From contig NZ_CP079863.1 in assembly GCF_025263485.1 (NCBI RefSeq), positions 124,001-188,000 of the forward strand: a stretch of DNA of 64,000 bases, in the 5' to 3' direction. The position numbers and the translations under genes are program-made. The notes below the pieces were generated by a model, which made no database searches, was not told where the DNA came from, and saw only the letters and a list, made by a program, of their open reading frames with translations. Positions within the stretch are counted from its first letter, which is position 1, and the number at the start of each line of letters is the position of its first letter. Origin of the DNA: Mycobacterium sp. SMC-2 (GTDB lineage: Bacteria; Actinomycetota; Actinomycetes; Mycobacteriales; Mycobacteriaceae). This document shows positions 8,023 to 15,438 of the stretch, in pieces.

Positions 8023-8790
8023 TTACGCGGCCAGTGCCGCGCGGGCGGCCGCGTGCGTCTGCGCTGCGTACCCGCCGCCGAACAGCACGACGTGCGCCAG
8101 CAGCGGGAAGAGCTGATGCAGCCCGGTCCGGTTGCGCCAGCCCTGTTTCAGCGGCCGCACCCGCTGGTAGCCGTCGAGGACCGCCTCGTAGTGCGGGCAG
8201 CCGAACAACGCGAGCATCGCCAGGTCGGTTTCGCGATGACCGGCGTGCGCGGCCGGGTCGATCAGCACAACCCCGTCGGGCGTCCACATGACGTTGCCGC
8301 TCCACAGGTCGCCGTGCAACCGCGCGGGCCGATCGTCGTCGTCGAAGTCGCCCGCGCGACAACGCGCTACGACGGAGTCGATCGCGCCGCGGGTGGGAGC
8401 GTCGAGCCGCGCCGCCGCGAGCTCGGCCATCGGGATCAGCCGCTCCTCGGCGTAGAAGTCGCCCCAGCGGCGGTGCCGCCGCAGCGACATCGGCAGGGGC
8501 TGGGACAGCGGCCCGAAGAACCCGGGCCCGTCCCATCCGTCGGGCCCGGCCCCGAAGGCGGGGGCGCCGGCTTCGTGCGTCACGGCGAGCCGGCCGCCGA
8601 ACGCGTGCGCGGCATCGCGGGTGGGTGTCACCGAATCAAGCCGGCGCAGGGTCAGGCTCGTGGCATCGACCGAAACGACCTGTGCGCACGGCACGCCGCC
8701 GTCGACGCCGGCCAGCCATCGCAATCCGGCGGCTTCCCAGGCGAAGTAGCCGCGGGGTGCGGCCGGGTGTTGCTTGACGAAGTCGCTCAA
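8023..8790 (-). CDS. Fructosamine kinase / aminoglycoside-phosphotransferase-like protein
   Basis: 255 residues. The kinase-like motif ARLHGDLWSGNVMWTPDG holds the HGDxxxxN catalytic pattern, and VLIDPAAHAGHRETDLAML supplies the metal-binding Asp (DPAxxxGxxExDLAM). This is the signature of the fructosamine/ketosamine-3-kinase family, which phosphorylates glycated amines for repair. The TTG start at 8790 overlaps the fadD19 stop (TTGA), which fixes the start by translational coupling. Whether it serves sterol metabolism is unknown; it may simply ride on the fadD19 transcript. Confidence 0.75.
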   Translation of the reverse strand: MSDFVKQHPAAPRGYFAWEAAGLRWLAGVDGGVPCAQVVSVDATSLTLRRLDSVTPTRDAAHAFGGRLAVTHEAGAPAFGAGPDGWDGPGFFGPLSQPLPMSLRRHRRWGDFYAEERLIPMAELAAARLDAPTRGAIDSVVARCRAGDFDDDDRPARLHGDLWSGNVMWTPDGVVLIDPAAHAGHRETDLAMLALFGCPHYEAVLDGYQRVRPLKQGWRNRTGLHQLFPLLAHVVLFGGGYAAQTHAAARAALAA

Positions 8791-10427
8791 GCGGTGGCGT
8801 GAGCGGCGTGGACGTCGTCGGCCGGACGCGCCTCCGTCTGCTCCTTGGCCCAGCGGTAGTCGGGTTTGCCGGCAGGTGAGCGCTTCACCTCGTCGACCAG
8901 CCAAAGGCTCCGCGGCACTTTGTATCCGGCGATCTCGGAGCGCACGAAGCGGTCCAGTTCGGCCAGCGACGGCCGGGTGCCCGGTCGGGGCTGCACGACG
9001 GCGGCCACGTGTTGGCCATAGCGGGGATCGGGAACGCCGACCACCAGCGCGTCGAAGACGTCGGGGTGGCCCTTGAGCGCCGCCTCCACCTCTTCGGGGT
9101 AGATCTTCTCGCCGCCGCTGTTGATCGACACCGAGCCGCGGCCCAGCATGGTGACCGTGCCGTCCTCCTCGACCGTGGCCCAGTCCCCGGGGATGGCGTA
9201 GCGGACCCCGTTGATGGTCTTGAAGGTTTCGGCCGTCTTCTTCTCGTCCTTGTAGTAGCCGATCGGGATGTTGCCCTTCTTGGCGATGAAACCGCGCACG
9301 CCCGAGCCGGGCTCGACCTCGTTGCCTTCCTCGTCGAGGACGACGGTGCGGTGGTCGATCGTCACGCGTGGTCCGCCGCTGTGCGGCGCGTCTTTGGCGA
9401 CGATGCTGGTGCCGCCGAATCCGGTCTCCGAGGAGCCGATCGAGTCGGTGATGACCCGGTTGGGCAGCAGCTCGAGGAGTCTTTCCTTGATGCTCGGCGA
9501 GAACAGCGCCGCGGTGCTGGCGAGCAGGAACAGCGACGAGAGGTCGTAGTCGTGGTCGGTGTCGAGCGCGTCGAGCAGCGGCCGCGCCATCGCGTCCCCG
9601 GTGAAGAACAGCAGGTTCACCTTGTGCTCGTGGATCGTGCGCCACACTTCGTGGGCGTTGAATTCCGGTGCCAGCACGGTGGTTTGGCCCGAGAAGATCG
9701 ACATCCAGGTGGCCGACTGGGTGGCGCCGTGGATCATCGGCGGAATCGGGTAGCGGACCATCGGCGGGTTGGCGGCCGCGGCCTTGGCCAGGTCGTGCTC
9801 GTCCTTGACGAATTCGCCTGTGGCGAAGTCGGTTCCGCCGAAGAGCACCCGGTAGATGTCCTCGTGGCGCCACATCACGCCCTTAGGAAAGCCGGTCGTG
9901 CCACCCGTATATAGCAGGTAGATGTCGTCGGCGCTGCGATCGCCGAAGTCGCGCTCGGGTGAGCCCTGCGCGATCGCCGAGTAGAACTCGACGCCGCCGT
10001 AGCGCTGATAGTCGTTGTCGGAGCCGTCCTCGATGACCAGGATGGTCTTGACGTTGGGGGTGTCCGGCAGCACGTTGGCCACCCGGTCGGAGTACTGGCG
10101 CTCGTGGACCAGGGCGACCATGTCGGAGTTGTCGAACAGGTAGCGAAGCTCGCCCTCGACGTAGCGGTAGTTGACGTTCACCAGGATGGCCCCGGCCTTC
10201 ACGATGCCGAGCATCGCGATGACGATCTCGATGCGGTTACGGCAGTACAGCCCCACCTTGTCGTCCTTTTTCACCCCCTGATCGATCAGGTAGTGGGCCA
10301 GGCGGTTGGCCTTCTCCTCCAGTTGGGCGTAGGTGATCTTCTCGTCGCCGCAGATCAGGGCGACACGGTCCGGCACAGCGTCGATGGCGTGCTCTGCGAG
10401 ATCGGCAATATTCAGGGCCACGGCCAC
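8787..10427 (-). CDS. fadD19: Steroid-CoA ligase FadD19
   Basis: 546 residues, close to the 548 of M. tuberculosis FadD19. Visible ANL motifs are YLLYTGGTTGFPKGVMWRHE (phosphate loop), DSIGSSETGFGG, and the late hinge GRGSVSINSGGEKIYPEEVE. FadD19 attaches CoA to C26 cholestenoate, the entry step of side-chain beta-oxidation. GTG at 10427 gives MAVALNIADLAEH; a second GTG at 10421 lies 7 bases after a TAATTT -10 and could be a leaderless start. It heads a minus-strand run through the fructosamine-kinase-like, amidohydrolase and ilvX-like genes. Confidence 0.92.
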   Translation of the reverse strand: MAVALNIADLAEHAIDAVPDRVALICGDEKITYAQLEEKANRLAHYLIDQGVKKDDKVGLYCRNRIEIVIAMLGIVKAGAILVNVNYRYVEGELRYLFDNSDMVALVHERQYSDRVANVLPDTPNVKTILVIEDGSDNDYQRYGGVEFYSAIAQGSPERDFGDRSADDIYLLYTGGTTGFPKGVMWRHEDIYRVLFGGTDFATGEFVKDEHDLAKAAAANPPMVRYPIPPMIHGATQSATWMSIFSGQTTVLAPEFNAHEVWRTIHEHKVNLLFFTGDAMARPLLDALDTDHDYDLSSLFLLASTAALFSPSIKERLLELLPNRVITDSIGSSETGFGGTSIVAKDAPHSGGPRVTIDHRTVVLDEEGNEVEPGSGVRGFIAKKGNIPIGYYKDEKKTAETFKTINGVRYAIPGDWATVEEDGTVTMLGRGSVSINSGGEKIYPEEVEAALKGHPDVFDALVVGVPDPRYGQHVAAVVQPRPGTRPSLAELDRFVRSEIAGYKVPRSLWLVDEVKRSPAGKPDYRWAKEQTEARPADDVHAAHATA

Positions 10428-10432
10428 CAAAT

Positions 10433-10446
10433 TAGAACGTGTTACA
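10433..10446. promoter_or_regulatory. KstR-type operator, fadD19/echA19 divergent promoter
   Basis: TAGAACGTGTTACA, full match to TnnAACnnGTTnnA. On the fadD19 strand, TTGTCA and TAATTT (10434-10429) are spaced by 17 bases and the operator lies between and over them. The operator ends 5 bases before the fadD19 GTG, so repression by blocking polymerase is expected. echA19 starts 44 bases away on the other strand. Confidence 0.88.
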
Positions 10447-10490
10447 TTTCTTGACAAGTTTGTGGTAGCGGCGCAGGAAGGCGGACCCCG

Positions 10491-11291
10491 TTGAGCGAGC
10501 CCCAGGAACAGCCCGACGCCCTCGTCGAACAGCGTGGGCACACCCTCATCGTCACCTTGAACCGGCCACACGCACGCAACGCCCTGAGCACCGAAATGAT
10601 GCAAATCATGGTCGAGGCCTGGGACCGCGTCGACAACGATCCGGACATCCGCTGCTGCATCCTGACCGGCGCCGGTGGCTACTTCTGCGCCGGCATGGAC
10701 CTCAAGGCGGCAACCAAGAAGCCGCCGGGTGAGTCGTTCAAGGACGGTAGCTACGACCCGTCGCGAATCGACGCGTTGTTGAAGGGCCGTCGGCTGACCA
10801 AGCCCCTCATCGCGGCAGTCGAGGGCCCGGCGATCGCCGGCGGGACCGAGATCCTGCAGGGCACCGACATCCGCGTGGCCGGCGAGAGCGCCAAGTTCGG
10901 CATCTCGGAGGCCAAGTGGAGCCTGTACCCGATGGGCGGGTCGGCCGTGCGGCTGGTGCGCCAGATCCCATACACCGTCGCGTGCGACCTGCTGCTGACC
11001 GGCCGGCACATCACCGCCGCCGAGGCCAAGGAGATGGGCCTGATCGGGCATGTGGTGCCGGACGGGCAGGCGCTGTCCAAGGCGCTCGAGATCGCCGAGG
11101 TGATCGAAAATAATGGACCTTTGGCCGTACAGGCCATCTTGCGGGCGATCCGCGAGACCGAGGGCATGCACGAGAACGAGGCCTTCAAGATCGACACCCA
11201 GATCGGCATCAAGGTGTTCCTGTCCGACGACGCCAAGGAAGGCCCCCGGGCGTTCGCCGAGAAGCGCAAGCCCAACTTCCAGAACCGCTGA
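10491..11291 (+). CDS. echA19: Enoyl-CoA hydratase EchA19
   Basis: 266 residues of the crotonase family. Oxyanion-hole segments are [13 protein letters not shown] near residue 66 and [15 protein letters not shown] near residue 106; [19 protein letters not shown] follows. In M. tuberculosis EchA19 hydrates the C22-C23 double bond of sterol enoyl-CoA. TTG at 10491 is chosen because AGGAAGG lies about 10 bases upstream and the length fits the 263-residue homologue. Divergent from fadD19 across a KstR operator. Confidence 0.88.
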   Translation: MSEPQEQPDALVEQRGHTLIVTLNRPHARNALSTEMMQIMVEAWDRVDNDPDIRCCILTGAGGYFCAGMDLKAATKKPPGESFKDGSYDPSRIDALLKGRRLTKPLIAAVEGPAIAGGTEILQGTDIRVAGESAKFGISEAKWSLYPMGGSAVRLVRQIPYTVACDLLLTGRHITAAEAKEMGLIGHVVPDGQALSKALEIAEVIENNGPLAVQAILRAIRETEGMHENEAFKIDTQIGIKVFLSDDAKEGPRAFAEKRKPNFQNR

Positions 11292-11308
11292 CCACCCGTT
11301 CCTTCGCG

Positions 11309-11370
11309 CGCCGAGCGTGAAGCCGTTGCGAGTTTTCCGCATTTTTCTCTCCGCAGCTTCACGCTCGGCG
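11309..11370. repeat. Hairpin repeat with GAGCGTGA core, left of DUF559 gene 1
   Basis: CGCCGAGCGTGAAGC (11309-11323) and its exact reverse complement (11356-11370) form a perfect 15-bp stem around a 32-base loop. It lies between echA19 (stop 11291) and the DUF559 gene. The same core recurs at 12231, 31253 and, in part, 39943 and 30367. It could end echA19 transcription from either direction or be a mobile REP-like element. Confidence 0.75.
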
Positions 11371-11402
11371 AGGTGTCGGTCCTACCCGGCACACTCCTGC
11401 GC

Positions 11403-12242
11403 GTGGGAGAGCTATTCATAGGTAGCGAGGCCGTCGCATCCGGCCGCGTTACGCCCTACGCGCTGCGCAGCAGGTTTATCGCGATCCACCGCGACGTCTA
11501 CGTCACGAGGGGTACCGAAATCACCGCGACGCTGCGCGCCGAGGCGGCTTGGCTGTGGTCGCGGCGGCGCGGCGTCATCGCAGGCCGATCCGCCTCGGCT
11601 CTGCACGGCGCCAAATGGATCGATGGAAACGCACCCGCCGAACTCATCTACGACAATCGGCACGCGCCCACCCAAATCCGCACCTGGGCTGATCGAATCG
11701 AGGACGACGAGGTTGCGACGCTTGAGGGAATGCCGGTGACCACACCGGCGCGCACCGCCCTCGACCTGGCATCGCGCTATCCGCCAGGCAGGGCGGTCGC
11801 GCTGATCGACGCCCTCGCCCGGGCAACCCGCCTCAAGATGCCCGATGTCGAGCTACTCGCGGAGCGCTACAAAGGACGCCGAGGCATCCGGCGGGCGCTC
11901 TGCGCGTTGGACCTAGTGGATGCCGGTGCGGAATCGCCCCGCGAGACATGGTTGCGCCTCTTGCTCATCCGGGCCGGCTTTCCGCGGCCGCGCACTCAAA
12001 TCCCCGTGCGTGACCAATACGGCCAGCTGGTCGCGGTTGCCGACATGGGCTGGGAGGACGTCAAGATCGCCGTGGACTACGAGGGCGACCACCACCGCAC
12101 CGACCGGCGGCGGTTCAACCGTGACATCAGACGCGCCGAAGCGCTTGCAGAGCTGGGCTGGATCGACGTCCGGGTCACGGCCGAGGACACCGAGGGCGGC
12201 ATCATCGCCCGGGTATCAGCGGCATGGGATCGCCGAGCGTGA
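11403..12242 (+). CDS. DUF559 nuclease-fold protein 1 (AbiEi-like N-terminus; Rv3517 position)
   Basis: 279 residues. The N-terminal third (about 1-70) resembles the winged-helix region of AbiEi-type proteins (HRDVYVTRGTEI). The C-terminal part has the DUF559/VSR-type PD-(D/E)XK pattern: an Asp in VADMGW, then KIAVDYEGDHHR and DIRRAEALAELGWIDVRVT. A second gene at 30382-31221 aligns to it without gaps over all 279 residues. GTG at 11403 is preferred to 11373 because it matches the paralogue's start and length. The stop codon (CGA GCG TGA) lies inside the left arm of the next hairpin repeat. Position and length fit M. tuberculosis Rv3517, whose function I do not know. Confidence 0.7.
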   Translation: MGELFIGSEAVASGRVTPYALRSRFIAIHRDVYVTRGTEITATLRAEAAWLWSRRRGVIAGRSASALHGAKWIDGNAPAELIYDNRHAPTQIRTWADRIEDDEVATLEGMPVTTPARTALDLASRYPPGRAVALIDALARATRLKMPDVELLAERYKGRRGIRRALCALDLVDAGAESPRETWLRLLLIRAGFPRPRTQIPVRDQYGQLVAVADMGWEDVKIAVDYEGDHHRTDRRRFNRDIRRAEALAELGWIDVRVTAEDTEGGIIARVSAAWDRRA

Positions 12243-12292
12243 AACTGTCGCGAGATTTTCGCCGGTTTTTCGCAGCAGCTTCACGCTCGGCG
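12231..12292. repeat. Hairpin repeat with GAGCGTGA core, right of DUF559 gene 1
   Basis: CGCCGAGCGTGAA (12231-12243) pairs with TTCACGCTCGGCG (12280-12292), 13 bp perfect, extended by near-matching ACTG/CAGC. The arm contains the last codons and TGA of the DUF559 gene, and the right arm runs into the 40-bp tandem repeat. Likely a bidirectional terminator between this gene and convergent cyp142, or one end of a mobile unit. Confidence 0.75.
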
Positions 12293-12410
12293 CGGAGGCG
12301 CCAGGGCGCTTAGCCCAGCGGCGCGCTCGGCGCGGAGGCGCCAGGGCGCTTAGCCCAGCGGCGCGCTCGGCGCGGAGGCGCCAGGGCGCTTAGCCCAGCG
12401 GCGCGCTCGG
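12291..12410. repeat. Tandem repeat, 3 exact copies of a 40-bp unit, at the cyp142 3' end
   Basis: Units at 12291-12330, 12331-12370 and 12371-12410 are identical (CGCGGAGGCG CCAGGGCGCT, then TAGCCCAGCG GCGCGCTCGG). On the minus strand each unit carries the last codons and TAA of cyp142 (PSAPLG-stop); only the copy nearest the gene is translated. The unit also contains short GGCGCC and GGCGC palindromes. It looks like a VNTR-type locus made by slippage or duplication. Confidence 0.9.
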
Positions 12411-13583
12411 CGCGAACGCCACCGGCATTTTCTCCAGGCCGGACACGAAATTGGCCGGCCGCAGGGGCAGCTCGGCGTCCGACGCCAGCCGCATGTCGGG
12501 CAGACGTTGCAGCAACCGGGTCTGCATGATCGACAGCTCCAGCCGCGCGAGCTGATTGCCGAGGCAGAAATGCGTGCCGAAGCCGAAGGCGAGGTGGTTG
12601 TTCGGGTAGCGCTCCATGTTGAAGGTCTCCGGGTCGTCGAAGACCTTCTCGTCGAAGTTCGCCGACTCGAACAGCAGGATCATCTTCTCGCCCTGGTGCA
12701 GCTGGGCGCCGTGGAATTCGGTGTCGGCGGTGAGGGTGCGGGCCATGTTCTTCACCGGCGCCGTCCACCGCAGCATCTCTTCGATCGCGTTGGGCAGCAG
12801 GCTCAGGTCGGCCGCCAGCCGCCGGTGCTGATCGGGATGCAGCAACAGCTGCCGCGTCCCGCCGGACAGCGTGTGGCGCGTGGTCTCGTCGCCGCCGATC
12901 AGCAGCAGCAGCACCTCGGTGACGATCTGGTGGTCCTCCAGCCGCGAGCCCTCGACCTCGGCGTGCACCAGGACGCTGACCAGGTCGTCGGTCGGTTCGG
13001 ACTTGCGGGCCTCGATCATCCCCATCATGTACTGGCTGTAGGCGGCGAAGGCATCCATGGTGACCTGCATGTCCTCTTGTGCAGCCGTGCTGCTCAACGC
13101 GCCGACCAGATCGTCGGACCACTTGAGGAACATCTCGCGTTCCTCCGGCAGCACCCCGAGCATGTCGCCGATGACGGCCATCGGCAGGGGTGCCGCCAGA
13201 TCCCAGACGAAATCGCACTCACCGCGTTCGCACACCGCGTCGATCAGCGTGTCACACAGCGAAACGATCTTGGCCTCTTGGTCTTTGACGCGCTTGCGGG
13301 TGAAGCCGGAGTTGACGAGCTTGCGGCGCAACAGGTGTTGCGGGTCGTCCATCTCGATCATCATCTCGACCCCGGGTTGGTCGGGGCGGATGCCGCCCGC
13401 GTTCGAGAACAGCTCGGGGTTGCGCTCGGCGTCGATCACGGCCTGATAGGTCGAGGCGGCGGCCAATCCGTTGCGGTCCCGAAAGACCGGCTCGTGCTCG
13501 CGCATCCACTTGTAGACGGGCCGAGAGTCACCGGCGTAGAAGGTCCCGTCGGTGAGGTCGACGTCGGGCCTGGTCATGGTCAT
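12390..13583 (-). CDS. cyp142: Cytochrome P450 CYP142, cholesterol C26/C27 hydroxylase
   Basis: 397 residues (M. tuberculosis CYP142: 398). The I-helix oxygen-binding motif is LLLIGGDETTRHT, the ExxR-type region is followed by AMEERY/NNHLAFGFGTHFCLGN, and the axial heme ligand is the Cys in HFCLGN. CYP142 oxidises the terminal methyl of the cholesterol side chain, backing up CYP125 with opposite stereochemistry. ATG at 13583 overlaps the upstream stop (ATGA), coupling it to the acetoacetate-decarboxylase-like gene. Its final codons and stop are repeated in the downstream 40-bp tandem array. Confidence 0.92.
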   Translation of the reverse strand: MTMTRPDVDLTDGTFYAGDSRPVYKWMREHEPVFRDRNGLAAASTYQAVIDAERNPELFSNAGGIRPDQPGVEMMIEMDDPQHLLRRKLVNSGFTRKRVKDQEAKIVSLCDTLIDAVCERGECDFVWDLAAPLPMAVIGDMLGVLPEEREMFLKWSDDLVGALSSTAAQEDMQVTMDAFAAYSQYMMGMIEARKSEPTDDLVSVLVHAEVEGSRLEDHQIVTEVLLLLIGGDETTRHTLSGGTRQLLLHPDQHRRLAADLSLLPNAIEEMLRWTAPVKNMARTLTADTEFHGAQLHQGEKMILLFESANFDEKVFDDPETFNMERYPNNHLAFGFGTHFCLGNQLARLELSIMQTRLLQRLPDMRLASDAELPLRPANFVSGLEKMPVAFAPSAPLG

Positions 13584-14296
13584 GAGATCTCCTGGGCATC
13601 ACCGAAGGACATTTGTACGTGGTCGACGGAACTGGACACTAGGGCGCGCTTTGGAAGACCCAACGACGCAAGCTCTTTCGAGTACGGATGGTCACCGAGC
13701 CGGACGTTCACGCCACCGAATCGGGTGCGCACGCCGTCCAGGGTGTGTTCGAAGGCGGTTTCGCGGGTGATCCCATCGCGGTGTGAGTAGGTGCGTTGCG
13801 ATTGTTGGCGCGGGGTGAGCCGGAACGGCAGGCCGCGGCGAAAGTCCATGCCGATCACCGGTTGGCCGTCGATGCTGAGGTCGAACCCGAACTGCCGGCC
13901 TTCCCGAACGGTGAACTCGCCCATCACTTTCGGGTAGCCCCAGATCTTGGTTCCCGCCTCCAACGTGAACGCCTGGTCGACGGGGAGGTGGTGGATGAAG
14001 GCGCCGGCCGACTGCAGGGCGCGGGGCCCGCTCGCCTTCGAGCCCGGTGGGGTGACCATCACGCTGGTGCCGAACTCGTGATACCGGCCCAGGTCGCCGT
14101 CGATGTAGTGCATCAACATCAGCACCACGATCGCGCGGCCGGGAAGGTAGCGGCAGACCCGCAGACCGCTGTAGTCGATCATCTGCTGCGCGGCGTCGGC
14201 GTCGACGGAGAACATCGCCATGTGTTGATTTGCCTGGCGAATCTTCACCGGCATCGTCAGTACGGTGCCCGCGATGGTGTGCTGCGAGGCTGTCAT
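13580..14296 (-). CDS. Acetoacetate-decarboxylase-like protein (Rv3519 equivalent)
   Basis: 238 residues. TLEAGTKIWGYPKVMGEF resembles the GYPK segment of the acetoacetate decarboxylase superfamily, and FGTSVMVTPP also fits that fold. The substrate is unknown; Rv3519 has no assigned reaction that I can state. ATG at 14296 lies exactly 6 bases after a TAGATT -10 (14308-14303), implying a leaderless mRNA, with TTGCCC (14332-14327) 18 bases further upstream and a palindromic KstR operator in the spacer. First gene of an operon with cyp142. Confidence 0.7.
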   Translation of the reverse strand: MTASQHTIAGTVLTMPVKIRQANQHMAMFSVDADAAQQMIDYSGLRVCRYLPGRAIVVLMLMHYIDGDLGRYHEFGTSVMVTPPGSKASGPRALQSAGAFIHHLPVDQAFTLEAGTKIWGYPKVMGEFTVREGRQFGFDLSIDGQPVIGMDFRRGLPFRLTPRQQSQRTYSHRDGITRETAFEHTLDGVRTRFGGVNVRLGDHPYSKELASLGLPKRALVSSSVDHVQMSFGDAQEIS

Positions 14297-14306
14297 CGGG
14301 CCAATC

Positions 14307-14320
14307 TAGAACGCGTTCTA
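14307..14320. promoter_or_regulatory. KstR-type operator inside the promoter of the cyp142 operon
   Basis: TAGAACGCGTTCTA is a perfect 14-bp palindrome matching the KstR consensus. On the minus strand it lies between TTGCCC and TAGATT spaced by 18 bases, and its last two bases are the first two of the -10. KstR binding would occlude the promoter directly. Confidence 0.88.
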
Positions 14321-14339
14321 TTCATTGGGCAATACCGGG

Positions 14340-15377
14340 TCAGATCAGCGTGGCGAGCTCCCTGATCTGCGCCTCGTTGCGTCCGTTGACCACCATCATG
14401 GTCACGCCGGCGGCCTCCCAGACCTTGACCTGCTCACGGACGTAGTTGATGTCGCCGACGATCGCGGCGTCGTCGACCACCTCGTCGGGGATGATCGCCG
14501 CGGCCTTGTCCTTCTGGTTGCTGCGGAACAGCTTGGTCACCTCGTCCACCACCTCGGCGTAGCCCATCCGGCGGTACACGTCGGCGTGGAAATTGGTGTC
14601 CTCGGCGCCCATGCCGCCCATGTAGAGGGCCAGATAGGGCTTCATGGCCGCGAAGGCCGCGGCGCGGTCGTCGGTGATGACGATGTTGGCGGTCGCGCAG
14701 ATCTCGAAGTCCTTGCGGCTGCGTCGGGCCCCGGGCCGCGCGAACCCTTCGTCGAGCCATTCGTTGTAGGTGTCCGCCATCCGCGGCGTGTAGAAGATGG
14801 GCAGCCAGCCGTCGCAGATCTCGGCGGCCAGGGCCACGTTCTTCGGCCCCTCGGCCCCCAGCATGATCGGGATGTCGGCGCGCAGTGGGTGCGTGATGGG
14901 CTTGAGCGCCTTGCCCAGGCCGGTGGTCCCCGAGCCCGTCAACGGCAGCGGATAGTGCGGGCCGTCGCTGGTGACTGGCTTCTCCCGCGCCCAAACCTGC
15001 CGCATGATGTCGATGTACTCACGGGTACGGGCCAGCGGCTTGGGGAACGGCCGGCCGTACCAGCCCTCCACCACCTGCGGCCCGGAGACGCCGAGCCCGA
15101 GGATGTGCCGGCCCCCGGACAGGTGGTCGAGCGTGAGCGCGGCCATCGCAGTTGCCGTCGGGGTGCGCGCGGACAGCTGGATCACCGAGGTGCCAAGCCG
15201 CAGCCGGCGGGTCGACGATCCCAACCAGGCCAGCGGCGTGTAGGCGTCCGACCCCCACGCCTCGGCCGTGAACACGGCGTCGAACCCGGCTTCCTCGGCC
15301 GCGGCGACGAGCTCCGCGTGATTCCCCGGCGGCTGAGCGCCCCAATATCCGAGCTGCAACCCAAGCTTCATAGTCAC
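14340..15377 (-). CDS. F420-dependent oxidoreductase, luciferase-like family (Rv3520c equivalent)
   Basis: 345 residues (Rv3520c: 347). Typical LLM-class pattern: MKLGLQLGYW at the N-terminus, TSVIQLSARTPTATAMAA, DHLSGGRHILGLGVSGPQV near residue 90, and PIMLGAEGPKNVALAAEICDG. Members of this type use deazaflavin F420; the substrate is unknown. GTG at 15377 or ATG at 15371 both follow AGGAAGG. Divergent from the DUF35-ltp4-ltp3 operon, with a KstR operator in the gap. Confidence 0.82.
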   Translation of the reverse strand: MTMKLGLQLGYWGAQPPGNHAELVAAAEEAGFDAVFTAEAWGSDAYTPLAWLGSSTRRLRLGTSVIQLSARTPTATAMAALTLDHLSGGRHILGLGVSGPQVVEGWYGRPFPKPLARTREYIDIMRQVWAREKPVTSDGPHYPLPLTGSGTTGLGKALKPITHPLRADIPIMLGAEGPKNVALAAEICDGWLPIFYTPRMADTYNEWLDEGFARPGARRSRKDFEICATANIVITDDRAAAFAAMKPYLALYMGGMGAEDTNFHADVYRRMGYAEVVDEVTKLFRSNQKDKAAAIIPDEVVDDAAIVGDINYVREQVKVWEAAGVTMMVVNGRNEAQIRELATLI

Positions 15378-15415
15378 TGACCCTTCCTAGGGCATCCCGA
15401 TGTTGAAACCGTTCT

Positions 15416-15429
15416 TAGAACCTGTTCTA
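15416..15429. promoter_or_regulatory. KstR-type operator upstream of the DUF35-ltp4-ltp3 operon
   Basis: TAGAACCTGTTCTA, a match at all fixed positions of TnnAACnnGTTnnA. It ends 9 bases before the GTG of the DUF35 gene and lies 38 bases from the start of the divergent F420 oxidoreductase gene. Confidence 0.87.
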
Positions 15430-15438
15430 CTCGATGGC

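Noticed and set aside
12291..12410. CRISPR array
   Set aside because: The 40-bp units are directly contiguous, with no spacers between them, and no cas genes are present.
11291..12410. Classical insertion sequence around the DUF559 gene
   Set aside because: No transposase motif, and the flanking palindromes are two hairpins rather than a single pair of terminal inverted repeats; no target-site duplication was seen.
13081..13790. Plus-strand coding region opposite cyp142 and the Rv3519-like gene
   Set aside because: The minus-strand frames encode a full P450 and a recognisable partner with ATGA coupling; the plus-strand frame has no motifs.
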